NCBI GenBank assembly: GCA_964023205.1
Contig: OZ026844.1
Location: 33,589,326 to 33,653,325, forward strand
Direction: 5' to 3'
DNA length: 64,000 bases
Source: Lutraria lutraria
Taxonomy: Eukaryota > Mollusca > Bivalvia > Venerida > Mactridae
A program made the translations under genes and the position numbers. Positions 14,069 to 27,730 of the stretch are shown piece after piece (within the stretch, counting starts at the first letter, position 1; each line of letters starts with the position of its first letter). Below the pieces are notes generated by a model. The model searched no databases and had not been told where the DNA came from. It saw only the letters and a program-made list of their open reading frames with translations.

Positions 14069-14680
14069 TATATAGAGATATGAGATTTTTCAAAAATCTC
14101 AAACAAAGACAATATTTTGAGATCACCCTGTACCTCATTAAGACTAATAATCACATTAGTAATACACACCTGTAATAAATACAGATTTCATAATTCTTCT
14201 ATGAATCAGTCATTGCAATATAACTGTAATAATCATAAATCTATTAATTTCATTGGGCATTTAACCCATTTTTGTTCTGCTTGAACATTTATATAAATAA
14301 TGTTAAAGTACTAAATGGCATAGATTTATTGATATATCCTTGCCAATTTAATGCCATCAAAAGCATGGTACCCTGACTTAAGATCAAAGAGTCCTATCTA
14401 TAATGGCATAAACCACTAACCAAGTCGGGCCAAACGGCTAACCAAGTCATTGCAAGACACAGGTAAATAAAGACATACCTTTTATCGGCACCATTATTGC
14501 CATATGTTATAAAATATCCTTTGATTGAGTGCAGTTAGTAACATAATATTATGATTCAGAGAAAATAGTTTGGTAAGTGCAAAAACTTCAGAAAGTGCGA
14601 ACATGAGGGAACACTTCAGCCATGTACATCATCTTCATTCAACTTCCCTGTTTCTTTAACAACCTTCATGAGTACATGTT

Positions 14681-14754
14681 GAGGGTTCAACGCAACAGTG
14701 TCGTAACTCATATTGAAATAAGAACAAGTTATGACTGTGTTGCGCTGAGCCCTC
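14681..14754. repeat. 74-nt hairpin repeat, copy 1
   Basis: Arms starting GAGGGTTCA and ending TGAGCCCTC pair over about 29 positions around an 18-nt loop (catattgaaataagaaca). It differs from the copy at 56393 by one base. That change (GTTAT versus GTTAC) turns a G-C pair into a G-U pair, so the RNA fold is kept. Confidence 0.85.
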
Positions 14755-15479
14755 GATGTATATTTTGTCAGCTTTTTTAAGTATCTCATTGACAAGTATT
14801 GCATAAATTTGACTTTGACAGTCAATTGACATGTACATGTAAATAGGGTTCATATGGGATTTCATCCATATTTTGTGTAAGTACCTATATAGAACAAAAG
14901 CTATAGGTAAGATATAGGTCCAAGGGTTACATGCAATATTGATGTATCAGCATTTTAGATCAAAATTTAGATACAAATATTTTTGTGCAGAAACACCAAT
15001 TACCTGAATATAAATATCTGACAGAATGTTCATAACCCAGTAGTATTGATAAACGCACCTCGCCATCTGTTGACAAAGTACAGCAGTTTACAGAGCAAAA
15101 AGTTAATTTTGAAATCTGAACGATAGAGTTATGCTATCAAACAATCTGACAGGTGTACCACCTTGTATAATAGGCTTGTATACAACTAAATGCAGATTTT
15201 ATGTCATTAAGGACTTCCACATTCCAATATTCCTCAGAGAAAGATACCTTTTAGCAAAACTTTACAATACTTGAAAGTAACTAGAACAAAGTCCTACATT
15301 CTTAATGACCCAAATACAAAATATCCCTTGATTCAAATCTGAGTTCTGAGACTAGTAAGCAGCTTTTTCATTGGTCTTTAAAATGATAGTTTAAGACCAA
15401 TCTCTATCATTGGCTAATATTAAGCTCAAATCAACCAATCAGAGACTTTATAGCAATATAGTCACTGCATATTTTTTTA

Positions 15480-15690
15480 AACTGAACGATGGCTCAATTT
15501 TCCATAACCGTCACTCACTCAATTTTCCATAACCGTCACTCACTCAGCATGCATGAATTTTGATGCAGACCAAAGTACTATGTTTTTCTACATCCGCCAT
15601 GCAATTGTTAAACTAGTTTCCGTTCCATGTTGTAGTGCAAGTGTATACATGTAAGTTCAGATTCCAAGAGTACTTTCAGTACTTTGATTA
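15480..15690 (+). repeat. Dispersed repeat B, copy 1
   Basis: Begins near aaactgaacgatggctca, contains gatgcagaccaaagtacta and ctacatccgccatgcaa, and ends at tttcagtactttgatta. Similar copies lie at 45965 and 50718. It has no open frame. The preceding 130 bp (about 15345-15465) resembles sequence at about 5480-5600 and 15790-15870. Confidence 0.8.
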
Positions 15691-16723
15691 ACTAAATCAA
15701 TCACCTTTAAGATCAAAAGTCACAACTAAGCACTCACTATCAGCAATAATAACATTAAACAAAACCTGATATTTGAGGGTTACAATACTGAAACCAGTCT
15801 GCAGATAGAGCTAGATTATTGGTCAATAATAAGTCCGAGTTCAAAACTGACCAATCAAGTGCAAAACTACCAAATAACCAAGTTCAGATTTCAGATGTCA
15901 ACTAAACTATGAAGTCAATAAATATATTATTTAGCACTCACAGCATAAAGGAATTATATATAACAGAACTGACAACTTGCGGGTAATTCAAGGTTTAACG
16001 CTGACCTTGAAGCCTTGTGCATTACATACTGCAGCATCTTTTGCATAAATTGCAGTAATTAACTACAGCATCAATTAATTATGTGCAGACGTCATTCTAC
16101 TTCTGGCTTTGTATTGTATTCCCTTTTGATTGGATGAAATTTAACGTAAAAGCAGGACATTTTTTGAGGTTCATTCAAAAGCTGTGAATCTGATTGGAGA
16201 ACAAAATTACCATGTATGACATGTACGTATAATTTCTAGCCAGATAAACAACTTAACCCTTTAAGTATTTGCTTTTATACCATTTAAGTGCTTACTAGAT
16301 TGCCCAAACATACTTAAAGTAATTATGATTTGAAGATATGGATTTATGTATCAGATTATAGCTAAGTGAAAGTAGCCATTCCTTATAGCACGGCCACATC
16401 AGAGTTCAGACCAATAAATTATTAGACTTGGGTACACAAAGTAAATAAAATTGCCTTTACAGTAAATTTTGAAATATTGTTCTTTTAATAGTTTGTCCAT
16501 CAGACCATGTTTAATACTTAATTAATAATATGAATTATGTATTCAAAGTAATATTTATCACGGAAGAATTTTGTCAAAGTGCTGGCTCAGCAAATTTGAA
16601 AATATTAGTTTGGGCTGGTGGATTTTAGGATACAAGTAGGGTAGTATTTGGGGAGGTGGGGTTTTCTGTATGATGTTTTTTCCCCTAGGAATCTTTAACT
16701 CTTCTATATTCTTTTTTTTTGGA

Positions 16724-16742
16724 GGGGGGGGGGGGGGGGGGG
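16724..16742. repeat. Poly-G tract (19 G)
   Basis: Nineteen consecutive G on the plus strand, preceded by a T run. Confidence 0.9.
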
Positions 16743-17887
16743 TATAAAATGACAGCAATTTGTTTTTCGAAGATTATTTAAAAAATTCCAATTCAGCATC
16801 CTATTGTGAATGAAACCAGATTAAAAGCGACTGTCAGCCACCATTTCTACATGAACAGAAGGCTTGACTTTCAAACTGATGTTACATGACATCAAGTAAT
16901 GACAGCATACCTGCTAAAATGACACATTGTGTTAAATGCATCCTATGAACTTAAGTTCAGACTAGAACTGTGTATTCTTTGTTTCTTGATGCGCCGCAAC
17001 AATATTCGGCCATTTTAAAAATTCAACTTTGATATACAGGGAAAGACAAAATGTGGCCTTCATTCTGAAGTGGTCACTAGCACAGGTTTGACTGCAGTTT
17101 TTAATTTTTTACCCAACAGATTATGCAGTCCAAATTGGATAATAAATTTAAATATCGAGGATATGAATGGTAAAACATCATCATCAACCATATTAGGAAG
17201 ATTAACTTAACAATTTATTTCCGTTGCCTTACATAGAGAAGCCTAAAATCTTACGAAAAACAATAAAAAAAATTGGCCTGTGTAGCCATGTAACAGTCTC
17301 ATGTAAATGTCAGAAGTAGGTTTTTTTGAAGGGCATCTTAAGTATGTTTAGAAAATTACAAAAATATCAACATATTTAGAAATTTGTACAAATATTGTCG
17401 GTATTTGAAAAATTAATGTCTACTTAACAAGGTAATGGTTGGTATTAGACACCTATTGTAATTTACAAGAGTTATATAGTGGTCAACTGGTCAACCAAGT
17501 AAAATTGTTTGATGTCAAATGAATGAAGACTGATGAAGGAGAGGTCATCATAACACAGCTGGCCGGTGGTCAGTCTGTAATCAATGATATAAACATGATG
17601 TCTGGACAATGGTCAGCATACTTGGGTGGGCAGGAATCAATAGGACCAGACACTGTAGAAATTAGAGACCAAGGCTGAACACTTGTTTGTTTCTAGTTAC
17701 ATACTCATGTGAAATAAGACAGGTTGGAGGGGATTTTATTTTATTTCATTTATTTCCATCTTTTGTATCATTCCAGAAAGCATGCGATAAGGTACATAAT
17801 TGAGATAGTGCATGTAATGTACATTGGGCCTTACAAAAAGTCTATGGTTGCAGGGTATAAAATTAAGGCAGGTTGGGTGATCTGAAT

Positions 17888-18050
17888 TAACTTTTTAGGC
17901 CAAAAGAATCCTTTTAAATGAATGGCTTTTATTCACAGACTCGAGTCCCAACTTTTTAGGCCAAAAAAATCCTTATAAATGAATGGCTTTTATTCACAGG
18001 GTGACCATTCATTCTAAGGTGACTGCTAACACAGGTTTGACCTTATAGGT
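17888..18050. repeat. Tandem 60-bp duplication joined to a partial family A MITE end
   Basis: Two copies of a unit beginning aactttttaggccaaaa and ending gaatggcttttattcacag are followed by ggtgacc...cacaggtttgacc. The latter resembles the 3' half of the CAGTCAAACCTGTG elements. It is a decayed or rearranged element. Confidence 0.6.
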
Positions 18051-18929
18051 ATCAATTAACTTCCATTGAATGATTCACTTACTTTAAACCAGAGCATACC
18101 GGTAATTAAAAATGAAAAAAACATTTATTCTAATGACAACTAATGCGAACTCTGAATGTATGAATTTTTATCATAATTTCCTTCCTAACTGGTAATTTCA
18201 AAATGGTCATTTTTTACATACTTGGCATGTCAGTGTGTTAGATAAAAGATGCACAAATGTAATAACTGTACAATATGAAAACTTGAGTTACAGTATGTTG
18301 TCACTTATCTTAAATACTTAAATGATGAATGGTATTTATATATATATAAGGATATTACAGTTAATGAGTTAAAACCATTAGAAAGCCACATTTTTTTCTT
18401 AGAATAAGAGAAGTGACAATTGTTTAGATAACAACAAGAAGTGACCATGATGTGTGTTCATGTACTATGTTACTCATGGTTATTGAAACAGAAAGAATTT
18501 TTTTTATATCCCAATCTAAACTGTCAAAAGTTCAAGTCTGGTTAATATCATATGAACTTACATTTTTTTATGATCTGTTAACAGAGTAAAATAATTACCT
18601 ATGGCTACTAAAAAGGACATTAAATAAATGTGAAGCTTGTTACAGATATATTTTAATTTCCTGTACACTGGTTTAAACAACACTTTAACAACACCATATG
18701 GAATCATGCTGAAGCAGTCAAACACTTCCAAGACATTAATGTTCGTTTTGTTTCAGTGGATTGACAACTTCTCCATCTGGAGTAAAAATCAACATTTTTG
18801 TTAAATTTTCATAGAAAGTTTTGACCTGTCACGACCAACCGGCAAACATTTCATCAACTTTTAAACAAGTAAATATTTACTGTGGACAAATGTCACATTG
18901 CCATTATTATTTGTTATTGTTTTGTTTGT

Positions 18930-19040
18930 TTGAATTTTATGTCCCAAGTCATATGAGGGAGACAGTTCACCTAACAGTTCCTGGGAAGAACCAGTTCTAG
19001 ACTCCCATCCTCCGTAAGCAACTGCCTACTTTCTCAAACC
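18930..19040 (+). repeat. Dispersed repeat fragment related to the unit at 38868-39020
   Basis: The order gtcccaagtca, acagttcacctaacagttcctgg and gaaccagt parallels the block in the neuroglian intron (catcccaggaggcaattaacctaacaagttcctgg). No coding potential is seen. Confidence 0.5.
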
Positions 19041-21112
19041 AATGTGTATGTTTACCATATATAGAAAATATCTTAACAGAATTTTATTCAGAAAAATGTT
19101 TTTGAGGTAATATACTCACATCATTAAAATGTTGAAAACACAAAATTGAGATCTGAGCTGAGAGATCAATCTCAATGTTTTATAATTTCAGAACATGGAC
19201 ATGATTGGATACAGAGTATCATTATGATCAAATTTAATTTGTCATGCTTTTTTCAATTCTAATTTGAACAGCTGAGTTAATGTTTATCAAATTGGACCTG
19301 GATTACAAGGATGTCACCATGTAGACATTATTTACATAATTTGATATACACACACACCTTAGAATATGACTCATATATCATATGTTTGATATTTGATCAA
19401 CACTTATACATGTATGAATTTTACCCAGTGAAAAATGACAGTGCAATTTTCAGTTGAATTTTCAATTAAATCATTGAAAGTTTTATACAATTCTATTATA
19501 TACACAAGGATATTTAATATTAATATTCAAATTTAAAAATTAAAACCCAGTAGTAATCATTAGTTGCAAATTTAAACCTCACTGAAACTTCTTTATGAAA
19601 ATTTATGTTTTAATGCAAAAATCATGTTCTCAAATTATGTGTAGTAAGTTCACCAAACCCACAAATAACTACGATAGTACCATCTTACAAATTTGTCACA
19701 ATTATCCTCTCAAACATTTAATCCCCGAGATTCCATTTTCACTTAATTTGCTTTACAACCCTATCTTATAAATAAACAATCTTTAAATCCTTATAAACAC
19801 TTTCTTTCCCTTTTCCAAACACACACACAAAAAAGAGATACGCAATAAAAACCTTCAATAAAAGAAACACGAGTTTCTTTTTTTTTTACATCCAAAATGC
19901 TGTCACTTTTTTTCCTGAATATCAAGTGTGTACAATTAATTCCACTTTCACTTTGGTTGTAAAACAAGTAGCTAAATTCAGTATTAAGAAATGAAACACT
20001 TCACCTTTCACTCAGTTAAACACACGCTAAATATTCAACTATCCAATCGCAAGCTAGATTACAAATGATGAATAACTTACAATATCTGTCACTTTAGATA
20101 TCGACACACATCAGTTTAACAATGACGTTTTATCGTTATCGGTTATCTCACTGAATATATTCAAACGATTTCAATAAAAACAGCTGTAAACAGGGTAGAT
20201 AAACATGCACCGAGTTTAAATCATACAATACTTTGTTGACCGTCCCACACTATGTGTCACCCTACCAATAGTTCACAACACAATAACACGAGGCAAGAGT
20301 CATAAATATCGTTTAGTGTACTTGAAGTTGTAATCCATGTAATATATATTAGACCTAGTAGACTTTATGAGTAATAACCACAATTGTATACAAAGGTGAA
20401 ACAATAGAAATATACATTCGTAAATATTTCATTTCACACCCACACGACTACTGAACTACGACAAATGAATTATCGTCCACATCATCAAACTTTTTCAGCC
20501 TGGTTCATAAGATTTCTCGCATGAATAAGCAATACAAGAAAATTATACTCTCGGCGAAAATTGCAGTAAACAAGAACTTCAAAACAAACTAAAATTGCAA
20601 TAAAATGAAGAGAAAATGAATGATAAAACATAAAACAAGAAAAAATATAAAAAATATATAAAACATAAAAAAATGGAACATATTAAAATATAGAACATAA
20701 AATTGCTATCTACAAATTATCAACCAGACATCCTATGCAATATTTGCCAATTTTATATCAATGTTGATTTAGTAAATAAAACATATACAGAATAAATATG
20801 ATAACATCATTTTTGCAATTATTACTTCTAGATAATGTAGAACAACTTATTATAAAACCCTGGTTCCCAATAAATGTTTAAACCACAAGAGAAATGTGGA
20901 TGTTTAAAACCAATACACAAATTATTAATTCATTAATTTATTCAAACAATGTAGAAAGTTTATCATTAAGTTAGAACACTTGAGCGGGTATCAAAATATT
21001 ACTTATAACAACCAATATGTAAATGGTACATCAAAATGTCTTTAATATTATATGGGTAATATTGATTAATTCATTAATATTCTATAGAATAAGTTTTTTT
21101 TCAGTATTTTGG

Positions 21113-21425
21113 GAATATGACCCATACCCTTGGGATTGGGAATTTTCGCGGTGTTCTAATCAAAATTGGGAAAAAATGTATAACTACAATTTTACAATGA
21201 TTAACTTATTCTTCTTATTCTCCCATAAAACAATAGTAGAATAAGGTATTTACTACCAATAGTGATGTTAATGAACTTATCTAATTAAAAAAAAAAAGGG
21301 GGGGGGGGGGGAATTTTTATCCGTGAATTGGGAAAAAAGATACTATTTTCCATTGGGAATATGACCAAATTTCGGCTATAATCGCCCCCAAAAAATCCCT
21401 GAGAATAAATGCCCCAATGGGGTGT
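21113..21425 (+). repeat. Dispersed repeat with a G run, decayed element
   Basis: Repeated phrases such as ttgggaatatgacc occur at both ends (about 21109 and 21353), with ttgggaaaaaa twice and a run of 12 or more G at about 21299. Nothing is coding. The phrase structure resembles interspersed repeats I associate with molluscs, but the family is not identified. Confidence 0.45.
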
Positions 21426-24400
21426 TACATCATGCAGAGTTATGGTTGATATGATTTCTGGACAAATTGTAATAGTATTGGAAAAGATTTCTGAATTATT
21501 TATTTGTTAGCCATGTTTAAAAAAAAAATTTTTTTGTGGGGTGAGTGTAAAATTATTAAATAATATTCCAATTTCACCTTCTAACATACACATCTTGATC
21601 TCAAACAATAGGTGTTGATAAATACTACAAAGCACAGATTAAAATTCATACTTACCAGGATCAGCGCTTGTGAAGTATTTGATTACCTGTCACATTGTAT
21701 TGTACACAATCAGCATTTTACTGAGGTTAGATATCAACGCTGATAAAACTTCAGGTATAATGTTTAATGACCAGTTTTAATACTAATTAAAGATAAAAGT
21801 AGGTCATTTCTGATATATATCTTTACTACAGTGTTCTGTACTGAAAAATGTGTAAATATTCCATGTTTTATGTATGTTTCAACAGTAGTTCATGGTCCCG
21901 AAGCTCAAATCTCAATTTCATTCTCAAAGTAATATGGTTTACTAGATAGAGCTAATAAAGTTTAAATACATAATCCAGATCAACTTAACTATCAGATTAA
22001 CATATCAATAATTTTATGTCATAAATTGTCTGGTCATAATTAACTTAGAAACATTAAAGATTAACATTGATTAACATCAAGATATGAAATATGAGCTTAG
22101 AGACGGACAGATTTCAGTTTCTTGGCTAACCTTGTTCTCCACATGTTACTGAGTGATAATCAAAATCCGATGGCCTTCATGATGTAATGCCTTATTATGC
22201 CTTTAATCAAATCAACACTGAGAACATGCATATTGCTGCCTTAGAGTTCAAACTCCAAGATTTAAAGACATTATTAAAGCGTTCATAATAACCAGAACCA
22301 AAATTTAACCAAAGACAAGGGAAAGAACTCGTGTTATAGCATTGACTATGTAACTACTGATAAACTCCCTTTATCTTAAAGCATTATTAGAATCAGTCAT
22401 TTCAAGGGAAGTAACTCAAATTAATCTTATCAACATTCACACTCTTATTACATCCCTTGGATGATTATAATATATATACCTACAATAAGGGTACTTCTTA
22501 AACCTCAGTTGAATGTTTGCCAAAGTAAGATAAAAGATGATTAGCTAGATAAAGTTGTTCACAGCAAGCAGAGAGAAAACATTGACATTCCTAGAAGAGA
22601 AAGTACAAACCAGTAGACATGAACATAGAACTTGATCGCTCTATGAATATTGGCTAAAACCACTAAGCACCTAATTAACAGACCACTTAGTAGTAAAATT
22701 CCAGTAATATAGTATTGTTAGCCATAAAAGAATTACTAGATATCACCTTCTATGCTATTGTATGCCGACTTTTACAAGAATGTACCATTTAATGCACAGA
22801 TCATTATTTTGGGATAAATACAATTACAGTCAGCAACTCAGCATGATTATTCTCTGTCTACCTTTAAGATTATATTGGTAGATATGTTTAAATGATTTTC
22901 AATACACAATGTAACAGACCTTGTAAAGCAATTAATACATTATAAACATAAAACACATGACAATGAATCAGTTATTGAACACATGGTCATGAACCAGATA
23001 CAAATACCAATAAATGTCCTGTAAACCAAAGCCAGATACCAGTATATTGTAAACAATAGACAAAAGTGGGAACCAGTACTATTCATTCAAATAATTAGTA
23101 ATCAGATAAAAAGCTCAAGTATCAAATGAAACATGTTTGTAACCATAAATTGCAACAATTACATAACAGATTAAATAAATTATTGGAGTATTAACAAAAT
23201 TAATCCCTAGAATGAAGTAACTTATTGTTGTAAATCTCAGACATAGCCACCAAATAAATAATTCATACATACACATTATTAAAATGTCACATACAGTCTT
23301 CCATCATTCCATAGTGTAGGGAGACCCTAAGGGCCAGGGATAACAAGGGTTATACAACAACAAAGTTGGATGGGAAGTACCTAAAATCAGACTGATTTTA
23401 TCTGTACAGTTTTAATAGCTTTAATAGACACAGCAGCTTTCTGAGGTGGATCTCAAGGGGTACATACACATTATTACATAATGACTAGAATGAAGAAAGG
23501 GGGTGGTAAATAATTACGGCTGTAATGCAATTTATTCAGAGGCTTATATGGCCTGTTGCATAAAAAAAATTGACCATCCCTTAAATTTCCATACACCCTC
23601 GACTTAACATACAGATGACATTTAACTTTTGGCTCTTTGCCTCTTCGACCTCTTAACCTTTGAGGACGAAAAAAAACACAAACAAACTCACTGCAGCATT
23701 AATCAACAAGCCAGTTCCCCCTTGCATAAAAGATACATGCCAAGCTGAGTATTTACATTGATTAACTCAATCACCAATTTAAGTTATCAATTATTCATTA
23801 CCTGTTTTTTTATCTGATATAGAAACAGACCTGCTGATGCAGCAGTCTTACAATTATGTAAAAAAAACAATCAATTAATTTAAATACAAACCAGTCTGTA
23901 TGCACAAATTCTGTACAAATGAAAAAGACTTGTACATGCATGGCCATTTTATACAAGACTAAGTCTTTTACCTTCCCTTTAAATTCACCTAATAATTTCT
24001 CTAGTTTAGGAATGTTTTAATTTCAAATATCTAGGTCAATAATACTAATAGTTTGTACTCATAAGCTGGGAGCCTACATTGAGATATAAATTTCTGTGTA
24101 CATATTCCTTCAGTCAACTAGGAATCACACCCCAACTGTGCCACCCTGGCCTACCTTAGAAAACATCAGAAATTCATTGGATATTTTCTCCAACCTTCAG
24201 CAATAATTGAGCACTAATTAATCAGAATAAGAAATTATTAAAACAAATTATGGCAAACAAGATCGCAAAAACTAATACCGGTAATTAAGGGAAATTAGTC
24301 CAGAAGCAGGGTCAGTAGAAATGAGTCCTTAAACCATACCCATCAAAAAGTAGTATTAAGCTATTTAGGCTCATACATATTTTGTCTTTAATATATAAAC

Positions 24401-26311
24401 ACTGTTGACTGGACAATCCACTTTTAAATGTTTGATTGTTCAGATGAAATTAATGAGTCACGTCTCCTTATAATTGTCAAGAGATTGACCATGGCAACAT
24501 TATATTGAACATAGATACAACTTGTGTCACCATGACAACTGGTAACTGGAAACCAATGAACTCTTAAGTACTCAATTTCAAACATCAACTTGACAAGCAA
24601 TGAAAGGGATTAGGTACAACAATGTATGATTTGTCAACAGCGGTGATTTTGTTGCCGATTTTAAGAAAACAGAAAGAATGCATTCAGATTTCTGTAATTT
24701 CATACAATCTGAGCGCTAGGAAACACACAACAAAACTTTGTTAAACAGCAAATTGTAAGTTAGTGTTCACCAAATATGTAAACATTGTGAAGTAAACATA
24801 AGTACAGATATAAATGAAGGTGCACTGGTAAATATTGATGGTATGATAAAGGATGATTTGATCTAATTATATCAATAATCAATTATCATGTGAAAGACAA
24901 TCAGGGTTCTCATTAAAAGTCAAAAGTCAAGGCCTTTAGGGTCAATTTGGCTGATTATACAGCAAAATTTCCTACAGTTGACTGAGTTGTAATAGCATAT
25001 GTGACTTATTGAACATTACAAATTCCCAAAAATCAGAAAGCTTATTTTACTAATTTCAAGTCAGTCAAAACAGCACTTTAACTTAAGGGTCAAATGAAAG
25101 CCCTGACAATGAAGTATGTATTACAGGACCAGAGAACAGACAAACTTGAGAACATTACCGGATCAAAAGAATAAATTGGCTCACAAAATAAATTGACAGA
25201 ACTCTTTAACTAAAATTAAAGAAAAAAGAATGCCACTAATTATCTAAATTTTACCAGACATCATAAGAATTTAAGCAGCAGGACTGACAGTCTTTCTCGT
25301 GTCTACGAAGACAAACACTGCCTGACAGACTATTGTATTGTAATCAAGGGTCTGATGTGGCTTGAATTCAAGACAGAAAATGTTTGCAGAACAAGTATTG
25401 ATTACCATGTCAATTTTGTTGATTAAGCCATACATATTAATGTATTACATGAAGATGTGGCTGTGGACTATAACTTAGAACAATCACTCTTCCTATTCCA
25501 GATCAGTATGAAATCCGGTTAAGAAGACAATTATTGAAAGGTCGATACAATGATCACCTTAATGTAAAAAAAATCCACTTTAGTCTTTAGAAAGCTATCA
25601 GTCATAATGCTTAAATATAATCCAAAATCCATCATGTTATCAAATAAAGAATTCAAATCAAACCACAATTAATTCTTGATCAGAAGCACTGGAATGGCCA
25701 AAACAAACAGGCCATATCAAATTATAAATTTAATATCATGCAGATATATTTGCCTCAAAATCATTTATGTTACACAAACAATCCTCAACAACTATTACTG
25801 TCAATGACATGACATTCAGGCCAATCAGTCACCACTAACTGCCAGCTCTTCACTCCTGATTGACATAAAATTATGCAAATCCCAATATGCCAGCATCTTT
25901 TGCCCCTATACAAGTATACCTGAATATTTTCTTTAATTGCATACTACTATTACTAGTGAGTCCAGGGACAGACACATTTCAAGACTGAGTTAGGGTAATA
26001 TGCGGTGACAGCCACTGAACCTGGAGATTTTGAGTTGGAACCCCACAACCACATAAAAATTCTCTTGACATAAAGGTTGACCACTGAGGAAAGTTTACAT
26101 AAATGCTTTCACTGCAAACAAGCATAAATAAATTGGTACATGATTTTCATGCAAAGATGACAACTAAATTTGACAGCAAATATCTGGGAGAAGACGTAAC
26201 TGATAATATTATCTTGGAAATATGGTATCGTTGCTACAAAGACAAGTTAGATCAATCATCAAATGATCAATATAAACTTATTATACAAAAGAAATGTTAA
26301 AATTCACTTAC

Positions 26312-26717
26312 TGTTGCATTTCAGGCACTGCTTGAAAACACCCCAAATGAAATCACCACATTCATCACACCATGTAGGATGACTCAACTGTTGCGCCTGA
26401 AAATCATGTCCTTTAGCAGGTGCTCGAAGCAATGTTCCGGCAAACTCGCCATAATCTCCAATTCCATTCTCAAAATGTGCCATCTCAATATGTTCATTGG
26501 AAGGCTCAGGCTCTTCAGTGCTTCTTCGCATAAATGGGAAGAAGCCAAATACCTTGGTGTAATTTTTAAATCCATTTTTAATGGCATCAATGAAGTCAAC
26601 CTCTTGCCCTGCGTCAGACTGGCTTTGCTTCTGCATAGCCGCTGACATCCTACTTGGCTCACTGGCTGATCTTTCCATTTCGGTGAACAGCAACTCTTCT
26701 AAGAAGTGTCTGGCCAT
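26312..26717 (-). CDS. Rassf: RASSF1/5-like Ras-association-domain family protein, first coding exon (partial gene)
   Basis: The exon encodes 135 residues plus one base from the ATG at 26717 and ends in a consensus donor (CAACA|GTAAGT). Residues 104-134 form the first half of a C1 zinc finger: His104, Cys117, Cys120, Cys131 and Cys134, with the diagnostic run TWCDECGDFIWGV. This closely matches the RASSF1A/RASSF5 C1 domain, and the human RASSF1A first exon is interrupted at a comparable place. The N-terminal 100 residues are poorly conserved. RASSF proteins are scaffolds that bind Ras-like GTPases through an RA domain and Hippo-type kinases through SARAH. Neither domain was found in the window, so the rest lies further left or in exons too short to recognise. 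Orthology to one paralogue (1, 3 or 5) cannot be decided from this exon. Confidence 0.85.
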
Positions 26718-27129
26718 GAACCATTTGCTATCTCAATGGGACTACAAACATGGTCAAGGCAGGATAATGGACTTCCATTCCAATTGTTTTACACATGCAA
26801 CAATGAAAAATCCAACTCGAAATGTTTAATATTCGAAAGCTTGAGGAATCTCACATGTACATATATTCTTTGTAGAGCTTAACACCAAGAAATAAGATAC
26901 AGTCCCATGTGACACTTTTGAAAGTGTGATTTACCATGAACTTTGAATCAACAGATCATGGAATCATTTCCTGAAAGCATACAACACAAGTTCGTGAATA
27001 CAGATTAAGAAATTGATTGCAAAGGATTAATTTCAGTTCAATGAACTAATCTACAATGAAAATAAACATACTGACACAATTATTAACATTACTTGATAAA
27101 TTTGAAGGCCATTTACTGGTTGATTCCTT

Positions 27130-27300
27130 ACTTTCAATGTGGATTCTTGCGTATGTGTACATAGAGTGGTGACGTACTACACATTCTATATATAAATGAC
27201 CCAAATTGCCGCAAAAACAAAGAACACGCGTAGCAAATGACTCATTCAGGATGGGAATTTCCACTTCCGTTTAGAAATATTCGCAGACTTTTGAGGAAGT
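27130..27300. promoter_or_regulatory. Possible promoter with CRE-, AP-1- and ETS-like cores
   Basis: TGACGT lies at 27170-27175, TATATAAA at about 27188, TGACTCA at 27238-27244 and CACTTCCG at 27262-27269, in a patch with several CpGs. It lies about 450 bp upstream of the RASSF start codon on the minus strand and could serve that gene or run both ways. Motif matches this short can arise by chance. Confidence 0.3.
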
Positions 27301-27552
27301 GTTACCACAAAATGAGCGACAAACGATACACAAAATGAATACACAAGTGAATACATTTCTTACAGAAGGTTTATATCGCAATAAAGGGCAATATGTCATA
27401 AGAAAAAGTGATATTTCTTTACCGAAATTAGATAAACGAAATGAAAACATTGGACTATTTGCGCCTTCCAAATTGAAGATCTGCAGTTGCGACTAAATTC
27501 CGGCAGTGACCGTATTGTCCCGGTAGGGTCTAAAAATACACATTACAAATCC

Positions 27553-27586
27553 AAGGACTTACATACATGTATGTATATAAGTCCTT
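27553..27586. repeat. 34-bp palindrome
   Basis: Outer arms aaggactta and taagtcctt enclose the self-complementary core catacatgtatg. A related phrase (caaggacttatatata) occurs just after the second tRNA-like unit at about 28113, suggesting the ends of an insertion. Confidence 0.7.
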
Positions 27587-27730
27587 GACAAATCATAACA
27601 ATTTACAAAACAATGAAGAATTGGCTGATGTGCAAGATCATCAGCTTATTTTTTTTGTGTTGACACCAAGCTCATGAATGTAATATGCACCATTTGATAT
27701 CACATGTGTAATAGGAGGAGGAAATAATGT

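Larger units (their letters stand above)
10684..26311. other. Noncoding stretch with dispersed repeats
   Basis: I found no supported exon in these 15.6 kb. Frames are short and interrupted. The contents are small inverted-repeat elements, a conserved hairpin, poly-G tracts and dispersed repeats, listed separately. About 19.98-20.56 kb has somewhat more CpG than the flanks and could hold an unrecognised promoter or noncoding first exon. If the RASSF exon at 26.3 kb splices leftward, this is its first intron. Confidence 0.5.

Noticed and set aside
14616..14865. Two overlapping minus-strand frames sharing AQRNTV/QHSHN wording with the frame at 56352
   Set aside because: The similarity is the shared 74-nt hairpin, not a protein family.
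16558..16758. Minus-strand frame with polyproline (PPPPPPP)
   Set aside because: The prolines come from the 19-G tract; the rest is low-complexity noncoding DNA.
27335..27496. Plus-strand 53-codon frame beginning MNTQVNTFLTEGLYRNKG just after promoter-like motifs
   Set aside because: Too short, no recognised homology and no splice support. It could be a small gene or 5' exon but nothing in the sequence decides it.
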